Positions 23,390-30,661 of a stretch of DNA of 33,119 nt are shown here, piece by piece. The notes under the pieces are model-generated. The model worked only from the letters and a program-made list of their open reading frames with translations, was not told where the DNA came from and searched no databases. The stretch spans positions 1 to 33,119 of the forward strand of contig SLTF01000025.1 of assembly GCA_007130025.1 (NCBI GenBank), read 5' to 3'. Positions within the stretch are counted from its first letter, which is position 1. Every line of letters begins with the position of its first letter. This DNA is from Spirochaetales bacterium (lineage in GTDB: Bacteria > Spirochaetota > Spirochaetia > DSM-27196 > PWMO01). The position numbers and the translations under genes were made by a program.

Positions 23390-23409
23390 TAGAAGTTTTC
23401 GCGGGGGGC

Positions 23410-23450
23410 AAAAAAAACGCGCGCGCTTCCGAGGAAGCTTCGCGCGCGCT
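23410..23450 (-). terminator. Rho-independent terminator of the nqr operon
   Basis: A long GC-rich hairpin: the CTTCC/GGAAG inner stem (23426-23430 with 23433-23437, 2-base loop) continues, after a 3-base bulge, into a GCGCGCG/CGCGCGC outer stem. A run of eight T follows on the minus strand (23410-23417). It begins 25 bases after the stop of the last gene. Confidence 0.93.
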
Positions 23451-23474
23451 CAACGGCGGCTCGAGCCGCTCCGC

Positions 23475-23939
23475 TTACAGCTGAAGCACCCGCTTCAACC
23501 GCTCCGGGTCCATACGGAATGCGGCACCTGCTCCCTGCATGAAGTGATACTTCTCCAGGAGGTGCATGCCGAGCTCCGAGAAGAGAATCGATTCGCCGGT
23601 CGGCGCGCCGTTCTGTATCAGCTCGACCTGGGCGTTGACCTTGCGAAAGATCCCATCTTCAAAGGGAGAGGGGAGGAAGCCGCGCGCCTCGCTGACGCGG
23701 ACAATCCAGTTTCCGTCAACGGTGACGGGCTCTTCCAGCCCCTTCCGGCCCTCTTCCATGAGGTGGCGCATCCGGGCAATCGCCTCCTCGAAGCTGACGC
23801 CGAGGGTTTCCATGGTCGCCTCGTCGTCCGCGATAATGTCGACGATGGGCCGTTTGTCATTACCGAGGAAGCCGTCGGCGGTAATCACGCCGGGTTGCAT
23901 GTTTGCCTGCGCCTTGCTGTATTCCGGAGACATCTTCAT
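23475..23939 (-). CDS. Unknown protein, last gene of the nqr operon
   Basis: A 154-residue soluble protein with no signal peptide or membrane segment and no cysteine. It is acidic in the first half (PIVDIIADDEATMETLGVSFEEAIARMRHLMEEG) and includes the phrases TADGFLGNDKRP and EARGFLPSPFEDGIFRKVNAQVELIQNG. The end is helical and basic (DPERLKRVLQL). It starts 15 bases after nqrF and ends just before the operon terminator, so it is co-transcribed with nqr. It is not NqrM (no iron-binding cysteines) and not ApbE (too short, no flavin transferase motifs). I do not recognise the family. ATG at 23937-23939, with an in-frame ATG two codons on (MSPEYSK) as an alternative. Confidence 0.82.
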   Translation of the reverse strand: MKMSPEYSKAQANMQPGVITADGFLGNDKRPIVDIIADDEATMETLGVSFEEAIARMRHLMEEGRKGLEEPVTVDGNWIVRVSEARGFLPSPFEDGIFRKVNAQVELIQNGAPTGESILFSELGMHLLEKYHFMQGAGAAFRMDPERLKRVLQL

Positions 23940-23954
23940 AACGGCACCTCGTGG

Positions 23955-25079
23955 TTACGCAAATTTATCAAAGTAGATCTTGTCTTCGGTCATGCCGTGT
24001 TCGCGCATGACGGCCATGCACGCGTCGAGCATACCCGGGCTTCCACACAGATACCCCTCTTTGGGTTTCTCCTGCGAGATCTCTTCCTTCAGGTACCGGC
24101 CGAGGACCTCGGTGATGAGGCCGGTCTCGCCTTTCCATTCGTCTTCGGGCTGGGGCTCGGACAGCGCGGCCACGAAGTGGAACCGCTCGTGCTCGTTCTG
24201 CATCTTCTCCAGCTCGTCGAGGTAAAAAAGATCCTTCTTGGTACGGGCGCCGAAGAAGTACCAGATGTCCCGGTCCTTCATCTTGTCTTTCTCGATGAAG
24301 TCATAGAAGATCGACTTGAAGGGCGCCATACCGGAGCCGCCTGCCACACAGATCATTGTAGCATCGGTTTCCCGAACATAAAACTCCCCAAACGGCGCGA
24401 TCACCTTCATTTTTTCGCCCTCTTTCAGGCGGTCGTGGACGTAGGTGGTCACAATCCCACCGGGCACCAGGCGGACAAGAAACTCCACGTGGTTTGTGTC
24501 GCTGGGGACGGAGGACATGCTGTACGCGCGCTGGGTACGGTCCTTCACCTTGTCGTAGGGGGGCACTTCGATCTGGCCGTACTGACCCGCCCGGAAGTCA
24601 ACCGTCTGCCCCTCGTCGAGTTTGAAGTACACTTCCTTGATGTCGTGGGTAACGTCGCGGATTCGCTCCACGGTACCGGTGTACTGCTTGATCTTGAACA
24701 GATACTCCGGGATTTCAATGCCGATGTCCGCCTTCAACTTGACCTGACAGGAGAGCCGTACGTTGTTCTGGATCTGCTCCTTGTTGAGATAGGGGAGCTC
24801 GGTGGGAAGGTGGGGACCGACGTCCGAGTTCACCTTCACCTTACACTCTCCGCAGCTGCCACGGCCGCCGCAGGCAGACGGCACGAAGATGCCGCTTTCC
24901 GCCAGGGTGACCAGAAGATTGGCCCCGCCGTTGACTTCCAGTTTCTTGGAACCGGAATTGACGTCAATCGTTACCTCGCCGTAGTTGTTGACGATACGGT
25001 CGGTGATCGAAATCAGGGCGGCAAGTGCGGCGCTGATGCCGGATACGGCCAGCGGCGCGACAAAATAGGCAAGGTTCAA
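23955..25079 (-). CDS. nqrF: Na+-translocating NADH:quinone reductase subunit F
   Basis: Entry subunit of the Nqr complex: takes electrons from NADH to FAD and on to a 2Fe-2S cluster. The 374-residue protein has an N-terminal membrane anchor (about 5-27), a plant-type ferredoxin domain with ligands Cys70, Cys76, Cys79 and Cys111, then a ferredoxin-reductase part with the FAD motif RAYS at 184-187 and the NAD site VAGGSGMAPFKS. The end motif GSPGMLDACM with its conserved Cys is present. It is somewhat shorter than the approximately 405 residues of Vibrio NqrF. The ATG at 25077-25079 follows a gap of 18 bases after nqrE, with a GAAAGGAG-type ribosome site. Confidence 0.97.
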   Translation of the reverse strand: MNLAYFVAPLAVSGISAALAALISITDRIVNNYGEVTIDVNSGSKKLEVNGGANLLVTLAESGIFVPSACGGRGSCGECKVKVNSDVGPHLPTELPYLNKEQIQNNVRLSCQVKLKADIGIEIPEYLFKIKQYTGTVERIRDVTHDIKEVYFKLDEGQTVDFRAGQYGQIEVPPYDKVKDRTQRAYSMSSVPSDTNHVEFLVRLVPGGIVTTYVHDRLKEGEKMKVIAPFGEFYVRETDATMICVAGGSGMAPFKSIFYDFIEKDKMKDRDIWYFFGARTKKDLFYLDELEKMQNEHERFHFVAALSEPQPEDEWKGETGLITEVLGRYLKEEISQEKPKEGYLCGSPGMLDACMAVMREHGMTEDKIYFDKFA

Positions 25080-25097
25080 AGCGGTACTCCTTTCTCG

Positions 25098-25691
25098 TTA
25101 CTGGACCTGCAGGAGGCCCGCAAAGCCAATGAAGGCCATCGCCATGAAGCCGATGGTGATAAACGTCAGTCCCGCGCCCTGAAGGCCCGCGTGCACCTTG
25201 GACTTCTCAGTCTTTTTGCGGATGGCCGAAAGCGCCATGATGGCGAGCCACCACCCGAGGCCGGATCCAAAGCCGTAGATTGCCGACTGCACGAAGTTGT
25301 ACTGACGGATCTCCATGAAGAGCGACACACCCAGGATGGCGCAGTTAACCGTGATCAGCGGCAGGAAGATGCCGAGGCTCAGGTAGAGTGTCTGCGAGAC
25401 CCGGTCGATGATCATTTCCAGCATCTGTACCACCGAGGCGATCACGATGATGAAGACAATGAACCGCAGGTAGACCAGGTCAAGCGGAACGAGGACGTAA
25501 TTCAACACCACCCAGTTCAGCGCGGTTGTGATGGTGAGCACCACTACGACAGCCAGGCCGAGCCCGTTTGCCGACTTGGAATCTTTGGAGATGGCGATGA
25601 AGGAGCACATCCCCAGGAAGTTGGCGAGGAGGATGTTGCTGGTGAAGATCGACGCAAAAAAGAGCGAAATTGGATGAATTGCTGGTGCCAT
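25098..25691 (-). CDS. nqrE: Na+-translocating NADH:quinone reductase subunit E
   Basis: A 197-residue membrane protein with six hydrophobic helices, of the NqrD/NqrE (RnfA/RnfE) family. The typical cysteine-bearing segments are NFLGMCSFIA and LITVNCAILGVSLF; in this family these cysteines of NqrD and NqrE together hold the 2Fe-2S centre within the membrane. The ATG at 25689-25691 is chosen because AAGGAG lies seven bases upstream. The gene starts 10 bases after the nqrD stop. Confidence 0.97.
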   Translation of the reverse strand: MAPAIHPISLFFASIFTSNILLANFLGMCSFIAISKDSKSANGLGLAVVVVLTITTALNWVVLNYVLVPLDLVYLRFIVFIIVIASVVQMLEMIIDRVSQTLYLSLGIFLPLITVNCAILGVSLFMEIRQYNFVQSAIYGFGSGLGWWLAIMALSAIRKKTEKSKVHAGLQGAGLTFITIGFMAMAFIGFAGLLQVQ

Positions 25692-25701
25692 GCTGTGCTC
25701 C

Positions 25702-26325
25702 TTAGGTGACCGGCTCGCCCTGCCGGTGCATGATGGTCTTTCCAATCCAGACGATAAGCCCGATCAGGAAGAATGCGCTCGGGGGCATGACCATGATGGT
25801 CCACGGGGTGAACCCTTCGGGAAAGATCCGCACACCGAAGAGGCTGCCGAATCCCAGCAGCTCCCGAACAAAGGCGATGACGAGCAGCACGCCCATATAC
25901 CCCAGCCCGGACGTCATGCCGTCCCAGAAGGAGAGAATCGGTCGGTTGCTCTGCGCGAACGCCTCGGCACGCCCCATGATGATGCAGTTGGTGATGATGA
26001 GGCCGACGTAGGGCCCCAGGTTGCGGCTTACCTCGGGCAGGTAGGCGCGCAACACAATGTCCACAATGATCACGTAGAACGCGATGATCAGGGTCTGCAC
26101 CACCATTCGCACCTTGCGCGGAATAAAACTCTTCATCAGCGAGACCGTCAGACTTGACATCGCCGTGGTGAAGACCACGCCAAGGGTCATGATCATCGTG
26201 TTGGTCAGGAGGTTGGTCACGGCCAAGGCCGAACAGATCCCAAGCACCTGCACAAATATTGGATTCGACGTCCAGAGATTGGTCTTCAGGATCGCACCGG
26301 GATCCTTGACCGCGGTATCGCTCAT
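25702..26325 (-). CDS. nqrD: Na+-translocating NADH:quinone reductase subunit D
   Basis: A 207-residue membrane protein with about six helices, inverted in topology relative to NqrE. Family marks: NPIFVQVLGICSALAVTNLLTNTMIM near residues 21-46 and GPYVGLIITNCIIMGRAEAFA near 104-124, each with a conserved Cys that would share the intramembrane 2Fe-2S cluster with NqrE. The ATG overlaps the nqrC stop in an ATGA arrangement (26322-26325). Confidence 0.97.
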   Translation of the reverse strand: MSDTAVKDPGAILKTNLWTSNPIFVQVLGICSALAVTNLLTNTMIMTLGVVFTTAMSSLTVSLMKSFIPRKVRMVVQTLIIAFYVIIVDIVLRAYLPEVSRNLGPYVGLIITNCIIMGRAEAFAQSNRPILSFWDGMTSGLGYMGVLLVIAFVRELLGFGSLFGVRIFPEGFTPWTIMVMPPSAFFLIGLIVWIGKTIMHRQGEPVT

Positions 26326-26921
26326 GCTTCACCTCCGAGCGCGCTGCGAAGATCACGCAGTGTCTGGTTGAGTATTCGATCCATCGACATCGAGGTTCCG
26401 GTGGCCCCGGTGATGGCATCGGCTTTGCCGTCTTCGCCTTCGGTGTTTCCGTCGCGGATCAGTTGCACCCCGCCGTCAACCAGCCGAAGCCCGCGGAACT
26501 GTCGCTGAAACCACGGTTCGTCGATCCGGCCACCGAGGCCGGGAGTCTCATTGTGGTCGATGATGTCGAGGCCGATGATTGTCTCTACGTCGGCGTCCAC
26601 AGCCAACGTTATGTTGATGGGGCCCCAGAGGCCGGCGCCGCCGAAGATGCCCGCGTAGCGCGTCTCGCCGTCTTTGGTCAAGCGAAAGAGTTCGATGCCG
26701 TTTCGCGTGACCGTCTCGATCTCGGCGAATCGTTCAAGCACTTCCTCATCGTCGTTGAACTCAATGGTGAGCGCTCGCAGGACGGCCCGTTTCGTGCGGA
26801 GCTCCTGGTTTAACTGCACCTGCTCCCGAGTGGCCTGATGCGTTATCGAGAGCAGAAAGACAAACGCAAAACAGACAACGAATGAGAAGACAATCGTATA
26901 GCCAAGGCTCTGCTTGTTCAT
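26322..26921 (-). CDS. nqrC: Na+-translocating NADH:quinone reductase subunit C
   Basis: A 199-residue flavoprotein with one N-terminal membrane helix (about 8-27) and a periplasmic FMN-binding domain. The flavinylation motif appears as DAITGATGTS; the threonine carrying FMN by analogy is Thr176. Other family phrases are GAGLWGPI, DHNETPGLGGRI and WFQRQFRG. FMN attachment would need an ApbE flavin transferase, which is not encoded in this window. It is shorter than the approximately 257 residues of Vibrio NqrC. The gene overlaps nqrB and nqrD by four bases each. Confidence 0.96.
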   Translation of the reverse strand: MNKQSLGYTIVFSFVVCFAFVFLLSITHQATREQVQLNQELRTKRAVLRALTIEFNDDEEVLERFAEIETVTRNGIELFRLTKDGETRYAGIFGGAGLWGPINITLAVDADVETIIGLDIIDHNETPGLGGRIDEPWFQRQFRGLRLVDGGVQLIRDGNTEGEDGKADAITGATGTSMSMDRILNQTLRDLRSALGGEA

Positions 26922-27871
26922 GCCTTCACTCCTTCGGCAACCGCGGGGGCGGGCGCCGCCTTCTTTTTCTTCTTGGTAACGAGGTCATCGAGCAGGGAGG
27001 CAAATACGTTTCCAATCAGCACCCCGAAGCTCGTCCCTTCCGGAAACCCCGCAAGGTTTCTGATGACAATGGAGACCGAGCCGATGAGGATCCCGTAGAG
27101 CCATTGTGCGGCCGGCTTGTTGGGCGCGCTCACCGGGTCGGTCGACATGAACACCGCCACAAACAGGATGCTGCCGGAGAGAATGGCGTACTCAGGTGGG
27201 TAGTTTGGCGACATGCCGGAGTAATAGAGGGCGGTCATCAAGCCTCCGGCTCCGATCAGCGTTCCGAGGATCAGCCGCCACTGCGCGGTCTTGGTGACTA
27301 CCAGATAAATTCCGGCAAGGATAATGAGCACGGCCGAGGTTTCCCCCATGGATCCGCCGGTAAACCCGAGCAGTACGTCCATCAAGGCCGGCACCTCCCC
27401 GCGGTCAAGAAGGGCAAGCGGGGTGCCCGCGGACACCGCGTCAATTCCGGCTTGGCCGATGGTGCCGAACGCGCCGGGGCGCATGAATCCGTTGGCGAAG
27501 ATGGCTGGAAACGAGATCCATACGAAGATTCTCGCCGAGATCGCGGGGTTAAAGATGTTCCGACCGAAGCCGCCGTATACTTCCTTCGCGAAAAAAACGC
27601 CGAAAATGATGCCCACTGCCGCAATCCAGAGTGGGATGGCCGGCGGGAGGATGAGCACGAAGAGCATGCAGGTTACCAGAACCGCTTCGCTCACTTTCTT
27701 ACCGCGGGTCTTCTCCACCAGGTACTCGGTGAGGATGCCCAAGGGAAAGATTACCGCACTCAGCGCCAGTACCCGCCACCCGTAGTTGTACAGGGAGAAC
27801 AGATAAATCGGAACGAGCGAGTAGATCACCTTGCGCATGATGGGCTGTTTGATGAACAGGTCTTTGTACAC
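26918..27871 (-). CDS. nqrB: Na+-translocating NADH:quinone reductase subunit B (short form)
   Basis: A membrane subunit with about ten helices, two flavins in the family, and the sodium pathway. The protein has 317 residues from GTG 27869-27871, against about 415 in Vibrio. The family blocks YGGFGRNIFNPA, LGFTGGSMGETSA and FVAVFMSTDPVSAP are present. The usual flavin motif SGAT reads Ser-Ala-Gly-Thr-Pro-Leu, with candidate FMN-bearing Thr150. The GTG is favoured by GGGAGG five bases upstream; an ATG ten codons earlier (27899-27901) has no ribosome site. The C-terminus ends in a run of Lys and Ala. It is the first gene of the operon and no nqrA precedes it. Confidence 0.92.
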   Translation of the reverse strand: MYKDLFIKQPIMRKVIYSLVPIYLFSLYNYGWRVLALSAVIFPLGILTEYLVEKTRGKKVSEAVLVTCMLFVLILPPAIPLWIAAVGIIFGVFFAKEVYGGFGRNIFNPAISARIFVWISFPAIFANGFMRPGAFGTIGQAGIDAVSAGTPLALLDRGEVPALMDVLLGFTGGSMGETSAVLIILAGIYLVVTKTAQWRLILGTLIGAGGLMTALYYSGMSPNYPPEYAILSGSILFVAVFMSTDPVSAPNKPAAQWLYGILIGSVSIVIRNLAGFPEGTSFGVLIGNVFASLLDDLVTKKKKKAAPAPAVAEGVKA

Positions 27872-28187
27872 GATGCCTCCCTGAAAAGAAATCTGTTTCA
27901 TCTATATAGATACTATTTTATCCTATTGGGGATTATACTAACTCGATACATAAAAGTACAGATATTCGGTGAAGATCGCGGAAAAATTATCGAGTAAAAT
28001 AGTCAGAAAAGCACCGAGAAGTCGGTTTCCCGGTGAAGTATGGCTTGAAAAAAACCGGCAAATGGTTACATTAGACGCATACCGTGTCGGAACGGGAGCA
28101 TTCTTTCCCATCTCCACCTGGTTTCACTCATTCTCGCGCCGTATTGCGCGCGAGCACGTGCTACGGATCTCGCTCAAGGAGGGCAAG
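27872..28187. promoter_or_regulatory. Divergent regulatory region between nqr and pdh operons
   Basis: This 316-base gap is AT-richer than its surroundings and carries no gene I can support. On the minus strand a consensus -10 TATAAT lies at 27932-27937 (predicted start near 27925, toward nqrB) but with only a weak -35. On the plus strand TATACT (27934-27939) overlaps it, also without a good -35. A better plus-strand promoter is listed separately at 28045-28072. A small inverted repeat ACCGA-GAAG-TCGGT lies at 28013-28026. An open frame on the plus strand runs from 27969 into the next gene but lacks a ribosome site and recognisable content. Confidence 0.5.
28045..28072 (+). promoter_or_regulatory. 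Candidate promoter of the PPOX-pdh operon
   Basis: -35 TTGAAA (28045-28050, five of six consensus), a 16-base spacer and -10 TACATT (28067-28072, four of six). The start near 28079 leaves a leader of about 110 bases before the ATG at 28188. Confidence 0.45.
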
Positions 28188-28628
28188 ATGGACATCAACG
28201 CGATGTTCGATGTGTTGGAACGACTCATTGATAAATCGAAGGTTGCCGTACTGGCGAACATGGATGCGCAAGCCACCCCCCGGCTTCGCTGGATGACCCC
28301 CGCGCTGATCCGCGGCAGGGACGGCTTTCTCTACGCACTGACGGCGCCCGATTTCGCCAAGACGGCTCAGCTGAAGCAGCATCCGGAAGTCGAGTGGATG
28401 ATCCAGGGCCCCGGTCTTCAGGAAATCCTGCGAGTCCGCGGCAAGGCCCTCCTGGTGGATAACCCGGCGTTGAAAGCCGATGTGCTCGAAGCACTCGGAG
28501 GCCGGCTCGGGACGTTCTGGAAGAAAAACCCCGATCCATCGAACATGGTGGTTCTGGAAACGGTGATCGAAGAGTGCTGTTACTCCAAGCCGATGACCGA
28601 CGAATCCTTCACTGCTACGGTACGCTGA
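28188..28628 (+). CDS. Pyridoxamine 5'-phosphate oxidase-like (PPOX fold) protein
   Basis: A 146-residue soluble protein of the PPOX split-barrel superfamily, the type that includes general-stress proteins and small flavin-binding oxidoreductases. Residues 14-75 show the pattern VAVLANMDAQATPRLRWMTPALIRGRDGFLYALTAPDFAKTAQLKQHPEVEWMI; a strand GLQEILRVRGKALLV follows and VVLETVIEECCYS is near the end. A true PdxH is longer (about 210) and has a C-terminal signature not seen here, so PLP synthesis is unlikely. The ATG at 28188 has AAGGAGG five bases upstream. It lies 16 bases ahead of pdhA, so it is co-transcribed with pyruvate dehydrogenase. Ligand unknown; FMN, F420 or haem are all used in the superfamily. 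Confidence 0.86.
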   Translation: MDINAMFDVLERLIDKSKVAVLANMDAQATPRLRWMTPALIRGRDGFLYALTAPDFAKTAQLKQHPEVEWMIQGPGLQEILRVRGKALLVDNPALKADVLEALGGRLGTFWKKNPDPSNMVVLETVIEECCYSKPMTDESFTATVR

Positions 28629-28644
28629 CTCAAGGAGACCCCTG

Positions 28645-29649
28645 ATGGCAAAAAACCAGGAATCATCGAAGAAATCGGAATCCCCGCAGAAGTACGACAA
28701 GAAGTTTCTCACCGGGCTGCTCGTCGACATGCTGAATATCCGCCGGTTTGAAGAAAAAGCCGCACAGATGTACGGGCTGAAGAAGATCGGCGGATTCTGT
28801 CACCTGTACAACGGTCAGGAGGCGGTTGCCGTTGGTTCGGTTGCAGCCCTCGATCTGAAGCGAGACTATATCCTTACCTCGTACCGCGACCACGGACACG
28901 CCCTCGCGGTTGGAATGAGCGCCGACTCCGTCATGGCCGAGCTCTTCGGCAAGATCACCGGCTGCTCGCGAGGGAAGGGCGGATCAATGCACATGTTTGA
29001 CGCAGAGCGACACATGCTCGGCGGAAACGGCATCGTAGGCGCCCAGATCCCGATTGCAACCGGCGTCGCGTTTGCCTCCAAGTACAAGGGTACCGACGGC
29101 GTCACGCTCTGTTATTTTGGTGATGGAGCGATTCACCAGGGTGCGTTCCACGAGTCGCTCAACCTGGCCGCGGTGTGGAAGCTGCCCGCGATCTACATCG
29201 TCGAGAACAACAACTTTGGCATGGGTACCGCCGTGCGTCGCGTCTCGTCGGTGGACGATTTCTCGGTCAAGGCGGCCGGGTATGACATCCCCGGCAAGGT
29301 GGTCAACGGAATGGATGTGCTGTCGCTCTACGAGGACCTGAAAGAGGTCATCGCCGACGCGCGCAAGAACAGCCGACCGTGGCTGCTCGACGTGAAAACC
29401 TACCGGTACAAGGGCCACTCGATGAGCGACCCCGCCAAGTACCGGACCAAGGAAGAGCTCGAGAAGTACAAAGAGCAGGATCCCATCCTGCTGCTCAAGG
29501 CGCGCATGCTCAAGGACAAGCAGATTACCGAAGACGAGTTCAAGAAACTCGATGACGAGGCGAAGAAGATCGCCCAGGCGTCCGTAGACTTTGCTGAGAA
29601 GAGCGAAGAGCCGGCGCTTGAGACCATGTACGAAGACATCTACGCGTAA
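28645..29649 (+). CDS. pdhA: Pyruvate dehydrogenase E1 component, alpha subunit
   Basis: Thiamine-diphosphate-dependent decarboxylase subunit of the alpha2beta2 E1 type. The 334-residue protein has SYRDHGHALAVG at 79-90, GCSRGKGGSMHMFD at 106-119, and the thiamine site GDGAIHQGAFHESLNLAAVWKLPAIYIVENN at 159-189 (GDG...NN). The loop YRYKGHSMSDPAKYRTKEE contains the lipoyl-domain contact region. About 20 Lys/Ser/Glu-rich residues precede the core. The ATG at 28645 follows AAGGAG with seven bases of spacing. pdhB begins 21 bases after the stop. The related branched-chain E1 is an alternative substrate class, but the sequence pattern and linked genes favour pyruvate. Confidence 0.94.
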   Translation: MAKNQESSKKSESPQKYDKKFLTGLLVDMLNIRRFEEKAAQMYGLKKIGGFCHLYNGQEAVAVGSVAALDLKRDYILTSYRDHGHALAVGMSADSVMAELFGKITGCSRGKGGSMHMFDAERHMLGGNGIVGAQIPIATGVAFASKYKGTDGVTLCYFGDGAIHQGAFHESLNLAAVWKLPAIYIVENNNFGMGTAVRRVSSVDDFSVKAAGYDIPGKVVNGMDVLSLYEDLKEVIADARKNSRPWLLDVKTYRYKGHSMSDPAKYRTKEELEKYKEQDPILLLKARMLKDKQITEDEFKKLDDEAKKIAQASVDFAEKSEEPALETMYEDIYA

Positions 29650-29670
29650 GAGAAGGAGTGGAGGCCCAAT

Positions 29671-30651
29671 ATGGCTGAGATTGCAATTCGGGACGCCCTG
29701 AGACAGGCGCTCGAAGAAGAGATGAACCGGGACGAAACCGTCTTTCTCATGGGCGAAGAGGTAGGCGAATACAACGGCGCCTATAAGGTATCCCGTGGTC
29801 TTCTTGACACGTTTGGTCCCAAGCGGGTGCTCGACACCCCGATCGCGGAACTTGGGTTCACCGGACTGGGCGTGGGGGCGGCCATCGCCGGTCTGCGGCC
29901 GGTGGTGGAGTGGATGACCTTCAACTTCGCCCTGCTCGCCCTTGACCAGGTGATCAACAACGCCGCCAAGATGCGGCACATGTCGGGCGGACAGCTCAAG
30001 TGCCCCATTGTCTTCCGTGGCCCCAACGGACCCGCTGAGTTTCTCTCGTCGCAGCACTCGCAGGCGTTTCAGAGTTTCCTGGTGCACGTACCGGGGCTCA
30101 AGGTTGTAGCTCCTGCCACCGCCTACGACGCGAAGGGTCTTCTCAAAAGCGCCATCCGGGACGACAACCCGGTGGTGATGCTGGAGTCCGAGATGGCCTA
30201 CGGCTGGACCGGAGAGGTGCCCGACGAAGAGTACCTCGTTCCGATCGGAAAGGCAGACATCAAGCGCGAAGGAAGCGACGTCACCTTGATTGTCCATTCC
30301 AAGCCGCTGAAGATGGCGCTGGAGGCGGCCGATGAGCTCGCCAAGCAGGACATCCACGCGGAGGTCCTGGACCTTCGCTCGCTGCGTCCGCTGGACGAAG
30401 AAGCGATCTATGAGAGTGTTCGCAAGACCCACCGCTGCGTGGTGATCGATGAGTCGTGGCCAATGGCGAGCGTGGGCTCGCACGTCGCGTGGCTGGTGTC
30501 CAAAAACTGCTTTGACGAACTGGACGCCCAGGTTGAGCTGGTCGCGTCGGAAGACGTTCCCATGCCCTACAACCACCGGCTGGAGCTGGCCGTGCAACCG
30601 TCGGTTGAGAAGATCATCAAGGCGGTCAAGACCGTTCTCTACATCAAATAG
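29671..30651 (+). CDS. pdhB: Pyruvate dehydrogenase E1 component, beta subunit
   Basis: A 326-residue partner of PdhA that completes the thiamine-diphosphate site. Family blocks in order: IRDALRQALEEEMNRDETVFLMGEEVGEYNGAYKVSRGLLDTFG near 6-48, RVLDTPIAELGFTGLGVGAA near 51-70 with the catalytic Glu, PIVFRGPNG, QHSQAFQSFLVHVPGLKVVAPATAYDAKGLL, and the C-terminal VLDLRSLRPLDEEAI and EDVPMPYNHRLE. Full length for the family. The ATG has AAGGAG and GGAGG upstream. It sits between pdhA and pdhC with gaps of 21 and 10 bases. Confidence 0.96.
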   Translation: MAEIAIRDALRQALEEEMNRDETVFLMGEEVGEYNGAYKVSRGLLDTFGPKRVLDTPIAELGFTGLGVGAAIAGLRPVVEWMTFNFALLALDQVINNAAKMRHMSGGQLKCPIVFRGPNGPAEFLSSQHSQAFQSFLVHVPGLKVVAPATAYDAKGLLKSAIRDDNPVVMLESEMAYGWTGEVPDEEYLVPIGKADIKREGSDVTLIVHSKPLKMALEAADELAKQDIHAEVLDLRSLRPLDEEAIYESVRKTHRCVVIDESWPMASVGSHVAWLVSKNCFDELDAQVELVASEDVPMPYNHRLELAVQPSVEKIIKAVKTVLYIK

Positions 30652-30661
30652 GAGGGAGACA

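Noticed and set aside
23544..25709. A 721-codon open frame on the plus strand
   Set aside because: It lies antisense to nqrF, the unknown gene and nqrE, all well supported. Its translation shows no family features and is the usual high-GC shadow.
27969..28187. N-terminal extension of the PPOX-like protein
   Set aside because: The extra 73 residues match nothing expected of the fold, and the ATG at 28188 has an excellent ribosome site.
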